DNA of 64,000 nt from positions 1-64,000 of the forward strand of contig JACKCM010000004.1 in NCBI GenBank assembly GCA_020634035.1. The letters are read 5' to 3'. The DNA comes from Candidatus Obscuribacterales bacterium. GTDB lineage: Bacteria; Cyanobacteriota; Vampirovibrionia; Obscuribacterales; Obscuribacteraceae. Shown one piece after another: positions 35,961 through 45,172 of the stretch (position 1 is its first letter; each line of letters begins with the position of its first letter). Position numbers and translations under genes: made by a program. The notes beneath the pieces were generated by a model that was not told the DNA's origin, did not search any database, and saw nothing but the letters and a program-made list of their open reading frames with translations.

Positions 35961-36731
35961 GTGGATGCTTTGCCTTTTGATGTTTATATAGCTCTGGGTG
36001 ATTCCATGAGCATAGACAAATATCCCGTCCGGGATCTCCAGAATCGCGGAGCGAGCAATGGAAACGAAAATGTTGGCGCTGCTTCCCTGCTCTATTGCAA
36101 TGACGCAGAGTTATATCCGGAGTTCGACGGCAACGATTTGAAAAGACGTTGCTCCTCTATCGAATTCCTGAATTTTACCGAGGACGGCTATACGACAGAG
36201 GATGTTATAGAGGGTGATCTCGATCGGCTCAATCAGTACAGAGACAAGAGTGAGCGCTGTCTTGTCACGCTTTCTGCCGGTGGCAACGATCTGCTACAGC
36301 TTCATCTGTCTGGCAAGACCGAGGCAGATCGAAAGGCTTTCTTCGACCGCGAGTTGACAGAGTTACAGATTCGCTACGACCGGTTGCTCAGCAAATGCAT
36401 GCAGTTGCTACCCAGTGCCATCATGATCTTGACCACGGTTTATGACCCTACCGATGGTACTGGAGAGTTTCCCGGAGATGTACTGACCGGAGAGATCCCT
36501 ATTGAGTATATAGAGCGTTTCAATGATTTTCTTAGAGCTACAGCCAGACCATCGAGTCGCCTTCATGTGGCTGATGTTCATCATCATTTTCTGGGACATG
36601 GCATGAAAGCCAAAGGGGTGAACGATTTCTGGTACTGGATGCCGAGCCCGATTGAGCCCGGTGCGCGCGGCGCCAGTGAAATTCGCCGGGTCTGGCTGGA
36701 GTCCATCGCGGGTGTCAGCCATGGGGCTTGA
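35961..36731 (+). CDS. SGNH/GDSL-family hydrolase
   Basis: A 256-residue protein. The block I motif ALGDSMS (residues 11-17) carries the nucleophilic serine, SAGGNDL gives the oxyanion Asn, and a C-terminal DVHHHFLGHG gives the Asp/His pair. SGNH enzymes cleave ester or thioester bonds. GTG 35961 is preceded by a ribosome binding site-like GGAG. No signal peptide is seen, so it is probably cytoplasmic. It overlaps the next gene, an acyl-carrier-like protein, by 11 bases, which suggests that the two act on the same acyl groups. Confidence 0.8.
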   Translation: MDALPFDVYIALGDSMSIDKYPVRDLQNRGASNGNENVGAASLLYCNDAELYPEFDGNDLKRRCSSIEFLNFTEDGYTTEDVIEGDLDRLNQYRDKSERCLVTLSAGGNDLLQLHLSGKTEADRKAFFDRELTELQIRYDRLLSKCMQLLPSAIMILTTVYDPTDGTGEFPGDVLTGEIPIEYIERFNDFLRATARPSSRLHVADVHHHFLGHGMKAKGVNDFWYWMPSPIEPGARGASEIRRVWLESIAGVSHGA

Positions 36732-37269
36732 TTCTGTAGAGCTGGTAATGGCTGTGGAAGAAGAGTTCGGTGTCGATCTGCCCGACGATAAGCTGGCGGA
36801 GGTCCGAACTGTAGGGGATTTCCATCGTTGTGTCGTCGAGGCTCTGGGTGCAAGCCCGCCTGCCCATTGTTTGAAACAACGACTGTTCTTCAAGCTTCGC
36901 CGGGCGATGATGGAAAATTATGGGCTTGAGCGTGAGCAGATTCGGTTGGATGCTGTTCTGGGGGATCTGGTACCTCAAAATGAGCTGGCGCAGGGATGGA
37001 AGTTTTTCGCAGAGTTCACAGAGCTCAAGTTTCCTAGATTTCGAGCGCCTCATTTTATTCCACTCTTCGACAAACATACCGGGATGCTGACCGTAGGTTC
37101 GCTATTGACGGCGATGGTCACATTAAACGCGGCAGAACTAGAGCCAGAGCCTGGCAGCCATGATGAAGTCTGGGTTCGATTGGTTCGGGTGATTGAGAAA
37201 CAGATAAATGTCCGCGTGGACGAGATTATGCCCGACGCCAGTATCGCCTATGATCTCGGCGTTGAGTAG
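36721..37269 (+). CDS. Permuted acyl-carrier-like protein
   Basis: Read from ATG 36721 (182 residues). The N-terminus is the second half of an acyl carrier protein, beginning exactly at the GLDSVEL motif, so Ser5 would carry phosphopantetheine. The C-terminus ends DASIAYDLGVE, which is the first half of an ACP stopping at the same DLG/DS boundary. A domain of about 90 residues lies between. The result looks like a circularly permuted ACP with an insertion. The start is translationally coupled to the SGNH hydrolase. A family of such proteins exists in my recollection but its function is unclear. Confidence 0.65.
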   Translation: MGLDSVELVMAVEEEFGVDLPDDKLAEVRTVGDFHRCVVEALGASPPAHCLKQRLFFKLRRAMMENYGLEREQIRLDAVLGDLVPQNELAQGWKFFAEFTELKFPRFRAPHFIPLFDKHTGMLTVGSLLTAMVTLNAAELEPEPGSHDEVWVRLVRVIEKQINVRVDEIMPDASIAYDLGVE

Positions 37270-38262
37270 TCAGAAGAGTTTTTTCTTTGCATTGAAGGTG
37301 AATGTAAATTTGGTGATTCTATCCATGTAAAATCCATCGGGCAAAAGGGGAATAGGTGATGATTCGTTCAGAGCCCGAATTGCTGCCTCGTTGTGATTCT
37401 TGTTCTCGCTGGGGATGGTTAGTTTAATATCTTTGATCAAGCCATCTTTACTGATGGTGAACATCGTAGTGATCTTAGTGCTTTGCGAATCATTTGTAGG
37501 ATTCCAGCGGCTTTTGATTCTCTTTTCTATGGATTTCATGAAATTCGCTAAGCTCGGGAGATCGTAAAGGCTCACAAGTCTTTTTACCGGTAAATCTCCT
37601 ACAGAGACTAACAGCACCATATTCTCTTCGGGCGCCGGGGGGAACTTGTCTAGAGACTGTATTATTGATTTTAATCTGCTAACGCTCTTTGTGATGGCAC
37701 CGCTGGCTTCTATTGGTTCAACAGATTTGAAATTGCCACTTTTGTCTACGGTGATTAAAATGCTCTCTCTCTCGATCGGCTCTGTAATTTTGTCTAGAGT
37801 CGGCGCGATAAACTCTGCTACGCTTTTTACATAAGCAGTTTTGGCACCTGGTTTATTGTCGTAGAGCATCAAAATGTCAAAATTGAGTTGGTCGTTCAAC
37901 CTCGATTCAAGCTTCTCTATGAGAGAAAGAATCTCGGCTTCGCTGGATCCTCGATTTACTTTCCTTTCTATGACATCGAAATGGACCTCATAGCCGACTG
38001 TTACATTGATGCCATAGCCCTTGGCCAGCTCAATGCAGCGCTTCAAGCGTTTTCGTCTTTCTAAAAGCGGTCCCGGCGCGAATTCAGTTTCTGGGTCTGT
38101 AGCTCTTGCGTCTGTGGCTTGGGTCGGCTGCTCCAGTTTCGATTCAGAATCAGTTGAAGAGGCAAAACATTGATACTGGCAAAACGTCAGGCCAGCAGCA
38201 AGGCAGAAATGCAACAGTGTTGCTCTTGGCATATTGCGATTTAAAAGAATTCTGGAATTCAT
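37270..38262 (-). CDS. Secreted TonB-C-domain protein
   Basis: A 330-residue protein with an N-terminal signal sequence (about residues 14-35). The C-terminal about 95 residues have the TonB/TolA C-terminal pattern (KSRWNPTND, MFTISKDGLIKDIKL, AAIRALNESSPIPLLPDGF). An earlier region (about 60-130) is helical. It is related in this domain to the lipoprotein at 4281-4778. It is convergent with the ACP-like gene, adjacent with no gap. It probably acts in the envelope. Confidence 0.6.
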   Translation of the reverse strand: MNSRILLNRNMPRATLLHFCLAAGLTFCQYQCFASSTDSESKLEQPTQATDARATDPETEFAPGPLLERRKRLKRCIELAKGYGINVTVGYEVHFDVIERKVNRGSSEAEILSLIEKLESRLNDQLNFDILMLYDNKPGAKTAYVKSVAEFIAPTLDKITEPIERESILITVDKSGNFKSVEPIEASGAITKSVSRLKSIIQSLDKFPPAPEENMVLLVSVGDLPVKRLVSLYDLPSLANFMKSIEKRIKSRWNPTNDSQSTKITTMFTISKDGLIKDIKLTIPSENKNHNEAAIRALNESSPIPLLPDGFYMDRITKFTFTFNAKKKLF

Positions 38263-38374
38263 AATTTCTGGACTTTAGCTCCTGGCGCCTTATTAATCAA
38301 GTATTTCTCGAGTTCACAGGGATCTGGCGCTCGATGGTCTTGGCATCACTGGGAACTAATTCTTAATCTCGCTA

Positions 38375-38413
38375 CAATATATTCCTCCCATTAAATGGGG
38401 CATGCAAATATTG
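38375..38413. promoter_or_regulatory. Nested inverted repeats upstream of the kinase gene
   Basis: An inner hairpin CCCATT-A-AATGGG (38387-38399) lies inside an outer pair CAATAT/ATATTG (38375-38380 and 38408-38413). It is about 75 bases before the kinase ATG and may be an operator or leader hairpin. Confidence 0.4.
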
Positions 38414-38488
38414 TCGGCCCGGACAGGGTGGTGACTTCCGTCTGACAATCACAGATTTACTGTATCCGCAGCAAAGAGAGGTCTTGTC

Positions 38489-40417
38489 ATGGCGCAGAAT
38501 ACTCTGGTCGGTCAGATATTGGATGGAAGATATAAATTGCTCGATGTGGCAGGCGAAGGCAAGTCCGGCTACATCTACAAAGCTGAGCAGATGAAGTTCA
38601 ATCGAACCGTCGCCGTGAAGATTCTTCATGATTATCTAGTCGAGAACGACGAGGCGATCAAAAGATTCCAGCGTGAGGCTCAGGCGGTCAGCAAGCTTAA
38701 GCATCCCAACCTTCTGACCATCATCGACTTCGGCTTTACAGAGGAAGGGCAACCGTATATGGTGACCGAGTTCCTTGATGGTATTTCACTGCGCGACCTG
38801 GTCGCCAGCGGCAAAAGGCTCGGTCTCGATCAGACTCTTTCATTGTTTCAACAGATATGCTCTGGTCTGGCGGCAGCTCATGATCAACAGATTGTCCATC
38901 GCGACATCAAGCCTTCCAACATTGTTCTTATCAAAGACGGCTCCGGCAGAATCGTGCCCAAGGTTATCGACTTTGGTCTGGTGAAGTTTCTCGATGATGA
39001 CAATCGCACCCAGCTTACCCAGGTCGGTCAGATTAAAGGAACCCCCGATTTCATCAGTCCCGAGCAATGTACCGGACAGAAACTGGACGCCAGAAGCGAT
39101 GTCTATCTGCTTGGCTGTGTACTTTATCTGTGTCTATCCGGAGAGCCGCCTTTTGTCGGAGAGGACCTGACAGATCTGTTGATCAAACATGTCAAAGAGG
39201 CTGCACCGCCCCTGACCAGTTACGGCATTCCGCATGCTGTTGATGGCATCGTTGCAAAGGCAATGGCCAAAGCGCAGAATGATCGTCACCAGAGCATGAA
39301 AGAGTTTCATGATGCCATCGCTTCGGCGCTGGGCGAGATGCGGGGTGCCGACACTGTGCCGCCGGAGCCGGCTGTAGCACCAGCTGTCGCTGCATCTGCA
39401 ACTAAAAGCGAAATCGACATGGCGCCACCCGAGCCCGAGGCTCCTGCAGCAGCAGCACCGAAGAAGCGCCAGCATGTCATGCATGACGCCGAGCGCGGAT
39501 CTAATAAGTTATTGCAGCGAGATCAGTACTGGAGCGTCAACGCCAGAGAGGCAGAGGTCTTTGGAGAGATGCGCAAGCGTCAGACCGAGGATCTTTCTGA
39601 GCGGATTTTGCGTTCGGTAAAGTCAGCCTTTGTGGGCGATCAGACCATGGCCTGGCTGCAAAACGTCAACGAGAATGTCGATGTGGCGCCGGATGAGGGC
39701 GATGGGCAACTTTGCCAGCTCAGCATGGCGGCTTTTATAGATCGACTTTTCGACGACTTTCAGCGTTACTCTTATCAGTTTAATCAGACCGAAGAGAATA
39801 GAGAATTCGTGGTATCTTGTGCGCGTCCCAAGACCGTCGCCGGACCAGAGCCTCAGTATATCGGGCACTTGCAGAACAGTGTCTGGGCGCTCAAAGTGGT
39901 CGGTGACAAGCGCTCTGTGCGATTCACCTTCTTGCAGACCCAGTATCTTTACCGAGAAGAGTTGATGTCGCCGGCGGTGGTGCTCGAGCTGAAGGTGGCT
40001 ATGGTTGATGGTGTTCCTGCCTGGACGGCAGGCGGCATGCCGATTTATACATCAAGACTCTCGTGGCTATCCAAGAAGATATTCGCTCGGCTTATCAGAG
40101 TCTCGCGCTCAGAGGTCTCTGAGAACGAAGCGCTGGATCTTGCTGCGGTAGCTGACACCGCCGGCGAAGACGGCATGGAGCAAAATTTCTCGGATCACCG
40201 TCAGGACCCGAGAGATGTTATCACTTATTCTTTTATCTCGATTCTGGAAGCGATTGACGAAGAGCTGGCCAGTTTGAGAGAGGAAGGAATGGCTGCTATG
40301 AAAAGTGGTGGTATCGACGCGGTCGGTCCGGTGATGGCCAGAACCAAGCAATACACCGACCTTCGTGAGAAGACCGCGGTGCTTGCCAAAGATTGGGCGG
40401 GTATGTTGTCCGACTGA
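38489..40417 (+). CDS. Ser/Thr protein kinase (PknB-type) with a long C-terminal domain
   Basis: A 642-residue protein. The kinase domain (about residues 14-280) has all core residues: the glycine loop GEGKSG, Lys44 in AVKIL, Glu63, HRD at 137-139, Asn144, DFG at 161-163, and SPE at 190-192. There is no transmembrane helix. An Ala/Pro linker (about 285-330) leads to a 300-residue C-terminal region that is not recognised and may sense a ligand or bind a substrate. A GAGAGG ribosome binding site is present. Confidence 0.9.
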   Translation: MAQNTLVGQILDGRYKLLDVAGEGKSGYIYKAEQMKFNRTVAVKILHDYLVENDEAIKRFQREAQAVSKLKHPNLLTIIDFGFTEEGQPYMVTEFLDGISLRDLVASGKRLGLDQTLSLFQQICSGLAAAHDQQIVHRDIKPSNIVLIKDGSGRIVPKVIDFGLVKFLDDDNRTQLTQVGQIKGTPDFISPEQCTGQKLDARSDVYLLGCVLYLCLSGEPPFVGEDLTDLLIKHVKEAAPPLTSYGIPHAVDGIVAKAMAKAQNDRHQSMKEFHDAIASALGEMRGADTVPPEPAVAPAVAASATKSEIDMAPPEPEAPAAAAPKKRQHVMHDAERGSNKLLQRDQYWSVNAREAEVFGEMRKRQTEDLSERILRSVKSAFVGDQTMAWLQNVNENVDVAPDEGDGQLCQLSMAAFIDRLFDDFQRYSYQFNQTEENREFVVSCARPKTVAGPEPQYIGHLQNSVWALKVVGDKRSVRFTFLQTQYLYREELMSPAVVLELKVAMVDGVPAWTAGGMPIYTSRLSWLSKKIFARLIRVSRSEVSENEALDLAAVADTAGEDGMEQNFSDHRQDPRDVITYSFISILEAIDEELASLREEGMAAMKSGGIDAVGPVMARTKQYTDLREKTAVLAKDWAGMLSD

Positions 40418-40432
40418 TAGGACGACTTTGCC

Positions 40433-40777
40433 TCAGGCGCTGGCTCGGACACGTTTGACTCTTTCAAAGAGTGCCCGGGACACTACATGTTTGCCCTGTG
40501 CTTGCATAAGCAGGGCAAGGTGTTCTAGATCGGCTACCACTGCGGTGTTGTCTCTGCCCACAAGATTGGTAGAGATCAAAATCGCCTTTTCAAGGCACCG
40601 CTGGGCACTGTCTAGTTTGCCTGCTGCCTGGTTTCTGATGGCAAGCTCCCGATAGCGCCGATATCGTCTCAGTCGCAATGTGCGGGGAGATTTCAAGCCG
40701 GTGGCCAGCGTATAGTTGCCGGTGGCTTTTATGTCACCTGAAGTAGAGTTCTGGTTCGGTAATTCTGCGTGATTCAT
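40433..40777 (-). CDS. Small TPR-like protein
   Basis: A 114-residue protein with a basic disordered N-terminus (first 40 residues) and two TPR-like helix pairs (YRELAIRNQAAGKLDSAQRCL, then LEHLALLMQAQGKHVVSRAL). It lies convergent to the kinase gene and directly downstream of the 147-residue gene on the same strand, from which it is separated by about 30 bases. No specific role is known. Confidence 0.55.
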   Translation of the reverse strand: MNHAELPNQNSTSGDIKATGNYTLATGLKSPRTLRLRRYRRYRELAIRNQAAGKLDSAQRCLEKAILISTNLVGRDNTAVVADLEHLALLMQAQGKHVVSRALFERVKRVRASA

Positions 40778-40810
40778 TCTGCCTGATCCTCTCTGAAAGG
40801 GCGGGGGCGC

Positions 40811-41254
40811 TCAGCTATTTTGCGGCTGGGCTTCGATGGAGGCGCCACAGGTGAGGACCTCCGCTATTAGATTCCACTGTTCGGCATCAGAAGAGCTGCA
40901 TACTATCTCAGGAGGACCATTGTCGTTTCCAGAGTAGGTGACTCGATAGCCTTTGTAAGCGTATCGGTTGCTGAGGCTCTGCCGTGGAACGCTGTTGTTC
41001 CCGCCGTAAAAGAAGTCTATTAATCCGCTTATTATGCGGTCTACGTATTGAGTTTCACACTTGTCTGACACCGGGATCATGCGAATCTCTTCGACACCAC
41101 CCATGGTGGTCAGTCTGAGTGCCGCCAGGTAGTTGCGTCTGGCGTCCATGTATACTCTGTAACCGGAGGGCGCTCCTACCGAGTAGAGTCCGAATCCCGA
41201 AAATATCGAAGAGCTTTCGAATTCGGTTATGGTGAGATAGTTCTGCTTATTCAA
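40811..41254 (-). CDS. Paralogue of the 149-residue protein at 47032
   Basis: I read it from TTG 41254 because an AGAGGT ribosome binding site precedes it and the resulting 147 residues match the length and N-terminal register of the protein at 47032-47481. Shared residues include FE-x-S-x-IF, GL-x-S, P-x-GY-x-x-Y-x-D, AL-x-L and G-x-NS. The longest frame begins at 41356. It lies beyond the terminator of the rhodopsin operon, so it is transcribed separately. Function unknown, but the paralogue is in the regulator operon, linking both to light physiology by context only. Confidence 0.6.
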   Translation of the reverse strand: MNKQNYLTITEFESSSIFSGFGLYSVGAPSGYRVYMDARRNYLAALRLTTMGGVEEIRMIPVSDKCETQYVDRIISGLIDFFYGGNNSVPRQSLSNRYAYKGYRVTYSGNDNGPPEIVCSSSDAEQWNLIAEVLTCGASIEAQPQNS

Positions 41255-41417
41255 TGGGGATACCTCTGGGGAAGCGATGATTCTGCTAAGCTTTTCAAAG
41301 CGAGCGCAAGAGAAGGTGAGATATACTCTGAACTCGAATTCCTTCTTTGCCACCATTAATGGTGTTCTGGATATTGATATGTGTTTGCCACTACTTCTAA
41401 GTTATCATCTTTGTCTT

Positions 41418-41460
41418 GAAAACGAGGTCACTAAAATTGGGTAGGGAAATTAGTGGCCTC
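41418..41460 (-). terminator. Rho-independent terminator of the rhodopsin operon
   Basis: An 11-bp stem with one G-U pair, GAGGTCACTAA (41424-41434) with TTAGTGGCCTC (41450-41460), is followed on the minus strand by GTTTTC. It lies 25 bases past the stop of the last operon gene. Confidence 0.7.
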
Positions 41461-41485
41461 AGCTGCGGTCCTCAGACCTGGGGCT

Positions 41486-42961
41486 TTACAGCAAATGAAT
41501 CTCATTGGCTTCTACCACGCCATTTGCTGAGACTATTTTGTCGATTATTTTGGCGGAGCTTACTTTCTCTACCGATGAGGAGCCGACGATATAGAGCAGC
41601 TGCTCCAGGGCGAGCAGACAGATACTATTCTTCTCTGCCATCTTCGTAAACTCTTCATCTACTGTTCTTTCGCTGACGAACTCTTCCTGGCTATCAAGAT
41701 CGAATCGGCGATAGGCGTTGTAGAGAAAGATACCTTTCGGTTCGTTGCCGTTTTTGCCCCATTCCCGGGTGATCTCTATACAGAGTTCACCCAGCTCTTT
41801 GCGGCTCGGCTCATTGAGATTTACTGCTACTTTCATCAGGGCGAGGAGCTGTCCGTCGCGCGAGATGGTTATGGTTCTCTCCGACTCCTCCAGATAGGCT
41901 GTCTGGCAATCGAGCAATCTCAGGGCTTCGAGGCATCCTTCAAGAATACTCGAGTCGCTCATCAGCTTTTCGCTGATTATGTTGCACTTGTCCACGGACT
42001 GTTCCAGGCTGGCGATCAGGTCATTTACCATATTGGAACTTTCGGTGGACTTCTTGCGAGACAGTCTGTTCGCCCAGTTCTGGAAGTCGGCATTATTAGG
42101 ATCGTCTGAACTGTTTACAGGAGCATTGGCTGATTCGTCCTGGGGATTGTCCTCCGGTGCGAAAGATTCCACAGGATTGTCGAATATGTCGTCCACACCA
42201 TCGCTGTCCATGCCTGCTGAAAGGGTAGATGCTGCTGTCGCTTTTGTAACGGTCGCTTCTATCGCTTTCTTTTGGTCTTTTGCGGCGTTGTCGACTGCAT
42301 CGACTTTTTGAGCGGGCTTAGGCTCGGCTGTTGCCGCGACTTTTGCGCTGGCAGGAGCAGGAGTCGGCGCTGGGGCGGCTGCAGGTGCCTGGGAGGGCGC
42401 TGGTGCAGGAGCTGGAGCTGGCGACTGAGTCGCAGCAGCAGATCCGGCTTTGTCGGAATGAGCCGGGGCTGTGTTGTTGGATTCGTTTCCATCTGCCGAT
42501 TCATCAAGAAAAGATTTGGTATCGAAAAACAATTTGATGAAGCCGCCCATGCCCTGATTCTTTTTCTTCTCTGGCTCCGGAGCAGGCGCTGCGGCTTTGC
42601 TCTGAGCAGGCTCGGCAGGGGTTAGCCTCTCTGAAGGCACGACCACCGCGTCTGCACTTTGCAAAGTGGCTTCCGGATCTATAGCCGGGTCTGGTTTTGC
42701 CTGGTTGCGGTCTACTCTGTCTACAATAGCTTTCATGGTGTCGGCAGCGCGCAGCATGCCGTCGGTGTCTCCTCGCTCCAGGCATTCTCTCACTTCTGAT
42801 TCGAGAGATTTCTTGGTCTCTTCGATAAAGGTTTTCAGCCTGTCGGCTGCTTTGATCAAATTCTGGGTGTCACCACGGGCGAGGCAGTCTTGTACCTCGG
42901 ATTCCAGTTTGCTTTTCACCATGTCAAAGCTTTCAAGACGTTTAGAATCTTCGTTTGCCAT
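41486..42961 (-). CDS. Rhodopsin-operon protein of unknown function, nuclease-fold-like C-terminus
   Basis: A 491-residue soluble protein. Two near-copies of a helical repeat (LESEVQDCLARGDTQNLIKA / LESEVRECLERGDTDGMLRA) fill residues about 12-75. A long Ala/Pro/Ser-rich linker follows (about 110-270), then a C-terminal domain (about 310-485) with ISRDGQLLALMKV, KGIFLYNAYRRFD and NSICLLALEQLL. That last pattern resembles PD-(D/E)XK-fold modules seen in many ATP-binding proteins, but the catalytic E-x-K is absent. The gene starts three bases after the Blh stop and ends at the terminator, so it belongs to the rhodopsin operon. It may anchor or regulate the rhodopsin. Confidence 0.65.
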   Translation of the reverse strand: MANEDSKRLESFDMVKSKLESEVQDCLARGDTQNLIKAADRLKTFIEETKKSLESEVRECLERGDTDGMLRAADTMKAIVDRVDRNQAKPDPAIDPEATLQSADAVVVPSERLTPAEPAQSKAAAPAPEPEKKKNQGMGGFIKLFFDTKSFLDESADGNESNNTAPAHSDKAGSAAATQSPAPAPAPAPSQAPAAAPAPTPAPASAKVAATAEPKPAQKVDAVDNAAKDQKKAIEATVTKATAASTLSAGMDSDGVDDIFDNPVESFAPEDNPQDESANAPVNSSDDPNNADFQNWANRLSRKKSTESSNMVNDLIASLEQSVDKCNIISEKLMSDSSILEGCLEALRLLDCQTAYLEESERTITISRDGQLLALMKVAVNLNEPSRKELGELCIEITREWGKNGNEPKGIFLYNAYRRFDLDSQEEFVSERTVDEEFTKMAEKNSICLLALEQLLYIVGSSSVEKVSSAKIIDKIVSANGVVEANEIHLL

Positions 42962-42964
42962 GTT

Positions 42965-43945
42965 CTAGATCCTCTGATATTGGCTGATGCCGGCAGTGCC
43001 GGTGTCGACCTTCGCCATACAGGGAAGGAGAACATGGGGTAGTGTCAGTGCATTCAGAGCTATGAACGTCACTCTCACCGCCGCCTCATCGAGGGGGATT
43101 GTCCTGGTCAGGATCAAATAGCAAAGTCCGGAGACGCCTATGACTACCAGGGTTGGTTTTATGCTCAGTTTATGAAATTTGAGCACACCAGATGCCAGTC
43201 TCTGTGGTGCTAGAAGCTCTGCAATCGTCAGAATTTTGCGCGGTGCGTGGATGCCGCAGAAGTATGCGCAGAATGCAGCAAGGGGAGGAAGCATCCAGAA
43301 GGTGGCCGAAATGAGCATTATTTCGAGTCCGGCTTTTAAAGAATGCTTCGAGTCGTATTTATAGAACCATATGAAGATCGCGCTGATTAGAAGTATCATC
43401 GGGATCAAAGAAGCGAAATAGACGCTGTATGCACTGAGAGCAGCACCGCCTGCCTCGCCGGTGAGTTGGCGGAACAGTCGGCTGACCTCATCAGGATGGC
43501 GGAAAGTCGGTATCACCACCGGCATCATTCCGCGTATGAAAGCTTCTAGCAGTCTGTTCTGGTTAGCTCCTTCGCTATCGTCGGAGCCGAAGTGAATTAC
43601 CGATATGGTCAGGAATGCCACCAGGGCCAAAACAGGCTCCACCAGCCAGAGTAGAATCACCGACGAAAGTAGAAGTAGATATATCGAAAAGAAACCGAAT
43701 TTGATATCACCGATACTGACCGGTCTGATTCTATTTTTATAGACGACATGGTCCAGGCTGCCGTGAGAGAGTCCTAATATAGCGATTGCTCCTATCGGTA
43801 GATAGACATCTTTGAGGAGGTTGTCAATTCCGATGGCCGAGCCAAAACAAGAAAGCGCTACATATCCTGAGGTCAGAGCGATCATGAACGAAAGGGGTAG
43901 ATAGTCTTTTACTCGGTTCTTAGAATATTCATTTGGTTCTGACAT
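42965..43945 (-). CDS. blh: Brp/Blh-type beta-carotene 15,15'-dioxygenase
   Basis: A 326-residue membrane protein with about nine hydrophobic helices. It cleaves beta-carotene centrally into two retinals, the rhodopsin chromophore. The family landmarks are present: GLSHGSLDH (His61, His66), IHFGSDDS (His118) and YFCGIHAPRK (His233). The iron-binding histidine usually found four residues after His233 is Lys237 here, an odd change if alignment from memory is right. It overlaps the lycopene cyclase gene by 17 bases and is followed after three bases by the 491-residue gene. Confidence 0.85.
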   Translation of the reverse strand: MSEPNEYSKNRVKDYLPLSFMIALTSGYVALSCFGSAIGIDNLLKDVYLPIGAIAILGLSHGSLDHVVYKNRIRPVSIGDIKFGFFSIYLLLLSSVILLWLVEPVLALVAFLTISVIHFGSDDSEGANQNRLLEAFIRGMMPVVIPTFRHPDEVSRLFRQLTGEAGGAALSAYSVYFASLIPMILLISAIFIWFYKYDSKHSLKAGLEIMLISATFWMLPPLAAFCAYFCGIHAPRKILTIAELLAPQRLASGVLKFHKLSIKPTLVVIGVSGLCYLILTRTIPLDEAAVRVTFIALNALTLPHVLLPCMAKVDTGTAGISQYQRI

Positions 43946-45125
43946 ACTTCATGATACCCATATCAAGACCGCCGGATGCCTTTATAAAGATGTCCTTGAA
44001 AGGCATGGCGTTGGCGACCTTTGCATAATCCATTATTTCTGCTTTTCCGGAGAGAAAGCGAATCAAGCTCTCTGTGTCACAGCGCTGGAACAGTTTGATC
44101 ATCAGCTCCGAAAATAGATGCGGGTTCTTCTCTAGAACGCCAAGCATCACTTCATCCATTAAGATATCCATCTGGGGATATTGATAGTGTTTCAGCTTGT
44201 CACCGACTTTAACACCGCCGACAATACTGTCGGATATTATCTTCGAATCTCTCTGGATATTGAGGAAAGCATAGCCGGAGGAAGGTCTTGCCAGACCGCC
44301 TCGCAAACCTATGTTGAGAATTCTGCCTTCGAAACGATCTCGAGAAAAGGCGGCAGACATAGGTATGACGCCTTGTTCCCGAGAGAGAATTTCGAAGAAT
44401 CGAATCTCTTTCTTCTCTAGATAACGCTCTAGCTGTCTGGTCAGTCGCAGTCGACTTGTCGGCTTGCGGCTGAGCACCGTCGCTTCCACCAGGGCTCGGG
44501 TAGGAGACAGCGGGAGTGTGTAAATAAAAGAGATCGACTGGTCATCTCTAGTGGAGAAGTCCATCAAGATGGCGGTATCGGTGTCGAAGCTGTATTCGTC
44601 TGCGGCGGTCTCTATGGTCCAGCCTACAAACTGCTGCAACAAGAAGGGCCTGGCGCCGGAGTGCAATAACCGTGCCCAGGCGAGAGGGCGGCTGTCAAAG
44701 ACTTGTTTCGCCTTTATAACCCGGCGATCTGTCGTGACTTCTACGCTGCCGACCCTCGATCTCATGCTTTCTATAGATTCGCCGAGAACAAGCTCGAAAC
44801 GTTCATCTGAGTCGAGAACATTAACGACTCGATCATAGAAGTCTCTTGACTTGATCATCGAATACTTCCGACGCCCGCAGGGGGCATCCGTAGAGCCGCT
44901 GTTGTCGATGAGCCGACAATTCTGCCATGTGTGTTTGACCAGGTCAGAGAAGAGATGTTCTTCTATGTCAAAGAAACACCAGGTGCGGTCGTCTTCGAAT
45001 GCAGGTTTCGAGTCTAAAATCAAAACGGAGCTGTCAAGTTCGACCCGTTGGGCCAGGTGGTATGCCAGACTGAGTCCGGCACACCCTGCTCCAACGATTA
45101 AATAGTCAACTTCTTGATAGTCCAT
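43929..45125 (-). CDS. crtY: CrtY-type lycopene beta-cyclase
   Basis: A 398-residue flavoprotein that turns lycopene into beta-carotene, the substrate of Blh. The N-terminal FAD motif VGAGCAGLS (11-19), RTWCFFD, the PLSPTRALVEAT segment near 205 and the end block GLRGGLARPSSGYAFLNIQ near 270 identify the CrtY family. The phytoene and lycopene synthesis genes (crtE, crtB, crtI) are not in this window. It lies 47 bases after the rhodopsin gene in the operon. Confidence 0.88.
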   Translation of the reverse strand: MDYQEVDYLIVGAGCAGLSLAYHLAQRVELDSSVLILDSKPAFEDDRTWCFFDIEEHLFSDLVKHTWQNCRLIDNSGSTDAPCGRRKYSMIKSRDFYDRVVNVLDSDERFELVLGESIESMRSRVGSVEVTTDRRVIKAKQVFDSRPLAWARLLHSGARPFLLQQFVGWTIETAADEYSFDTDTAILMDFSTRDDQSISFIYTLPLSPTRALVEATVLSRKPTSRLRLTRQLERYLEKKEIRFFEILSREQGVIPMSAAFSRDRFEGRILNIGLRGGLARPSSGYAFLNIQRDSKIISDSIVGGVKVGDKLKHYQYPQMDILMDEVMLGVLEKNPHLFSELMIKLFQRCDTESLIRFLSGKAEIMDYAKVANAMPFKDIFIKASGGLDMGIMKYVRTK

Positions 45126-45172
45126 TTTTAGTTATTCTCTGATGAATCGCGCTCGAATTGCTTCCAAGTGCC

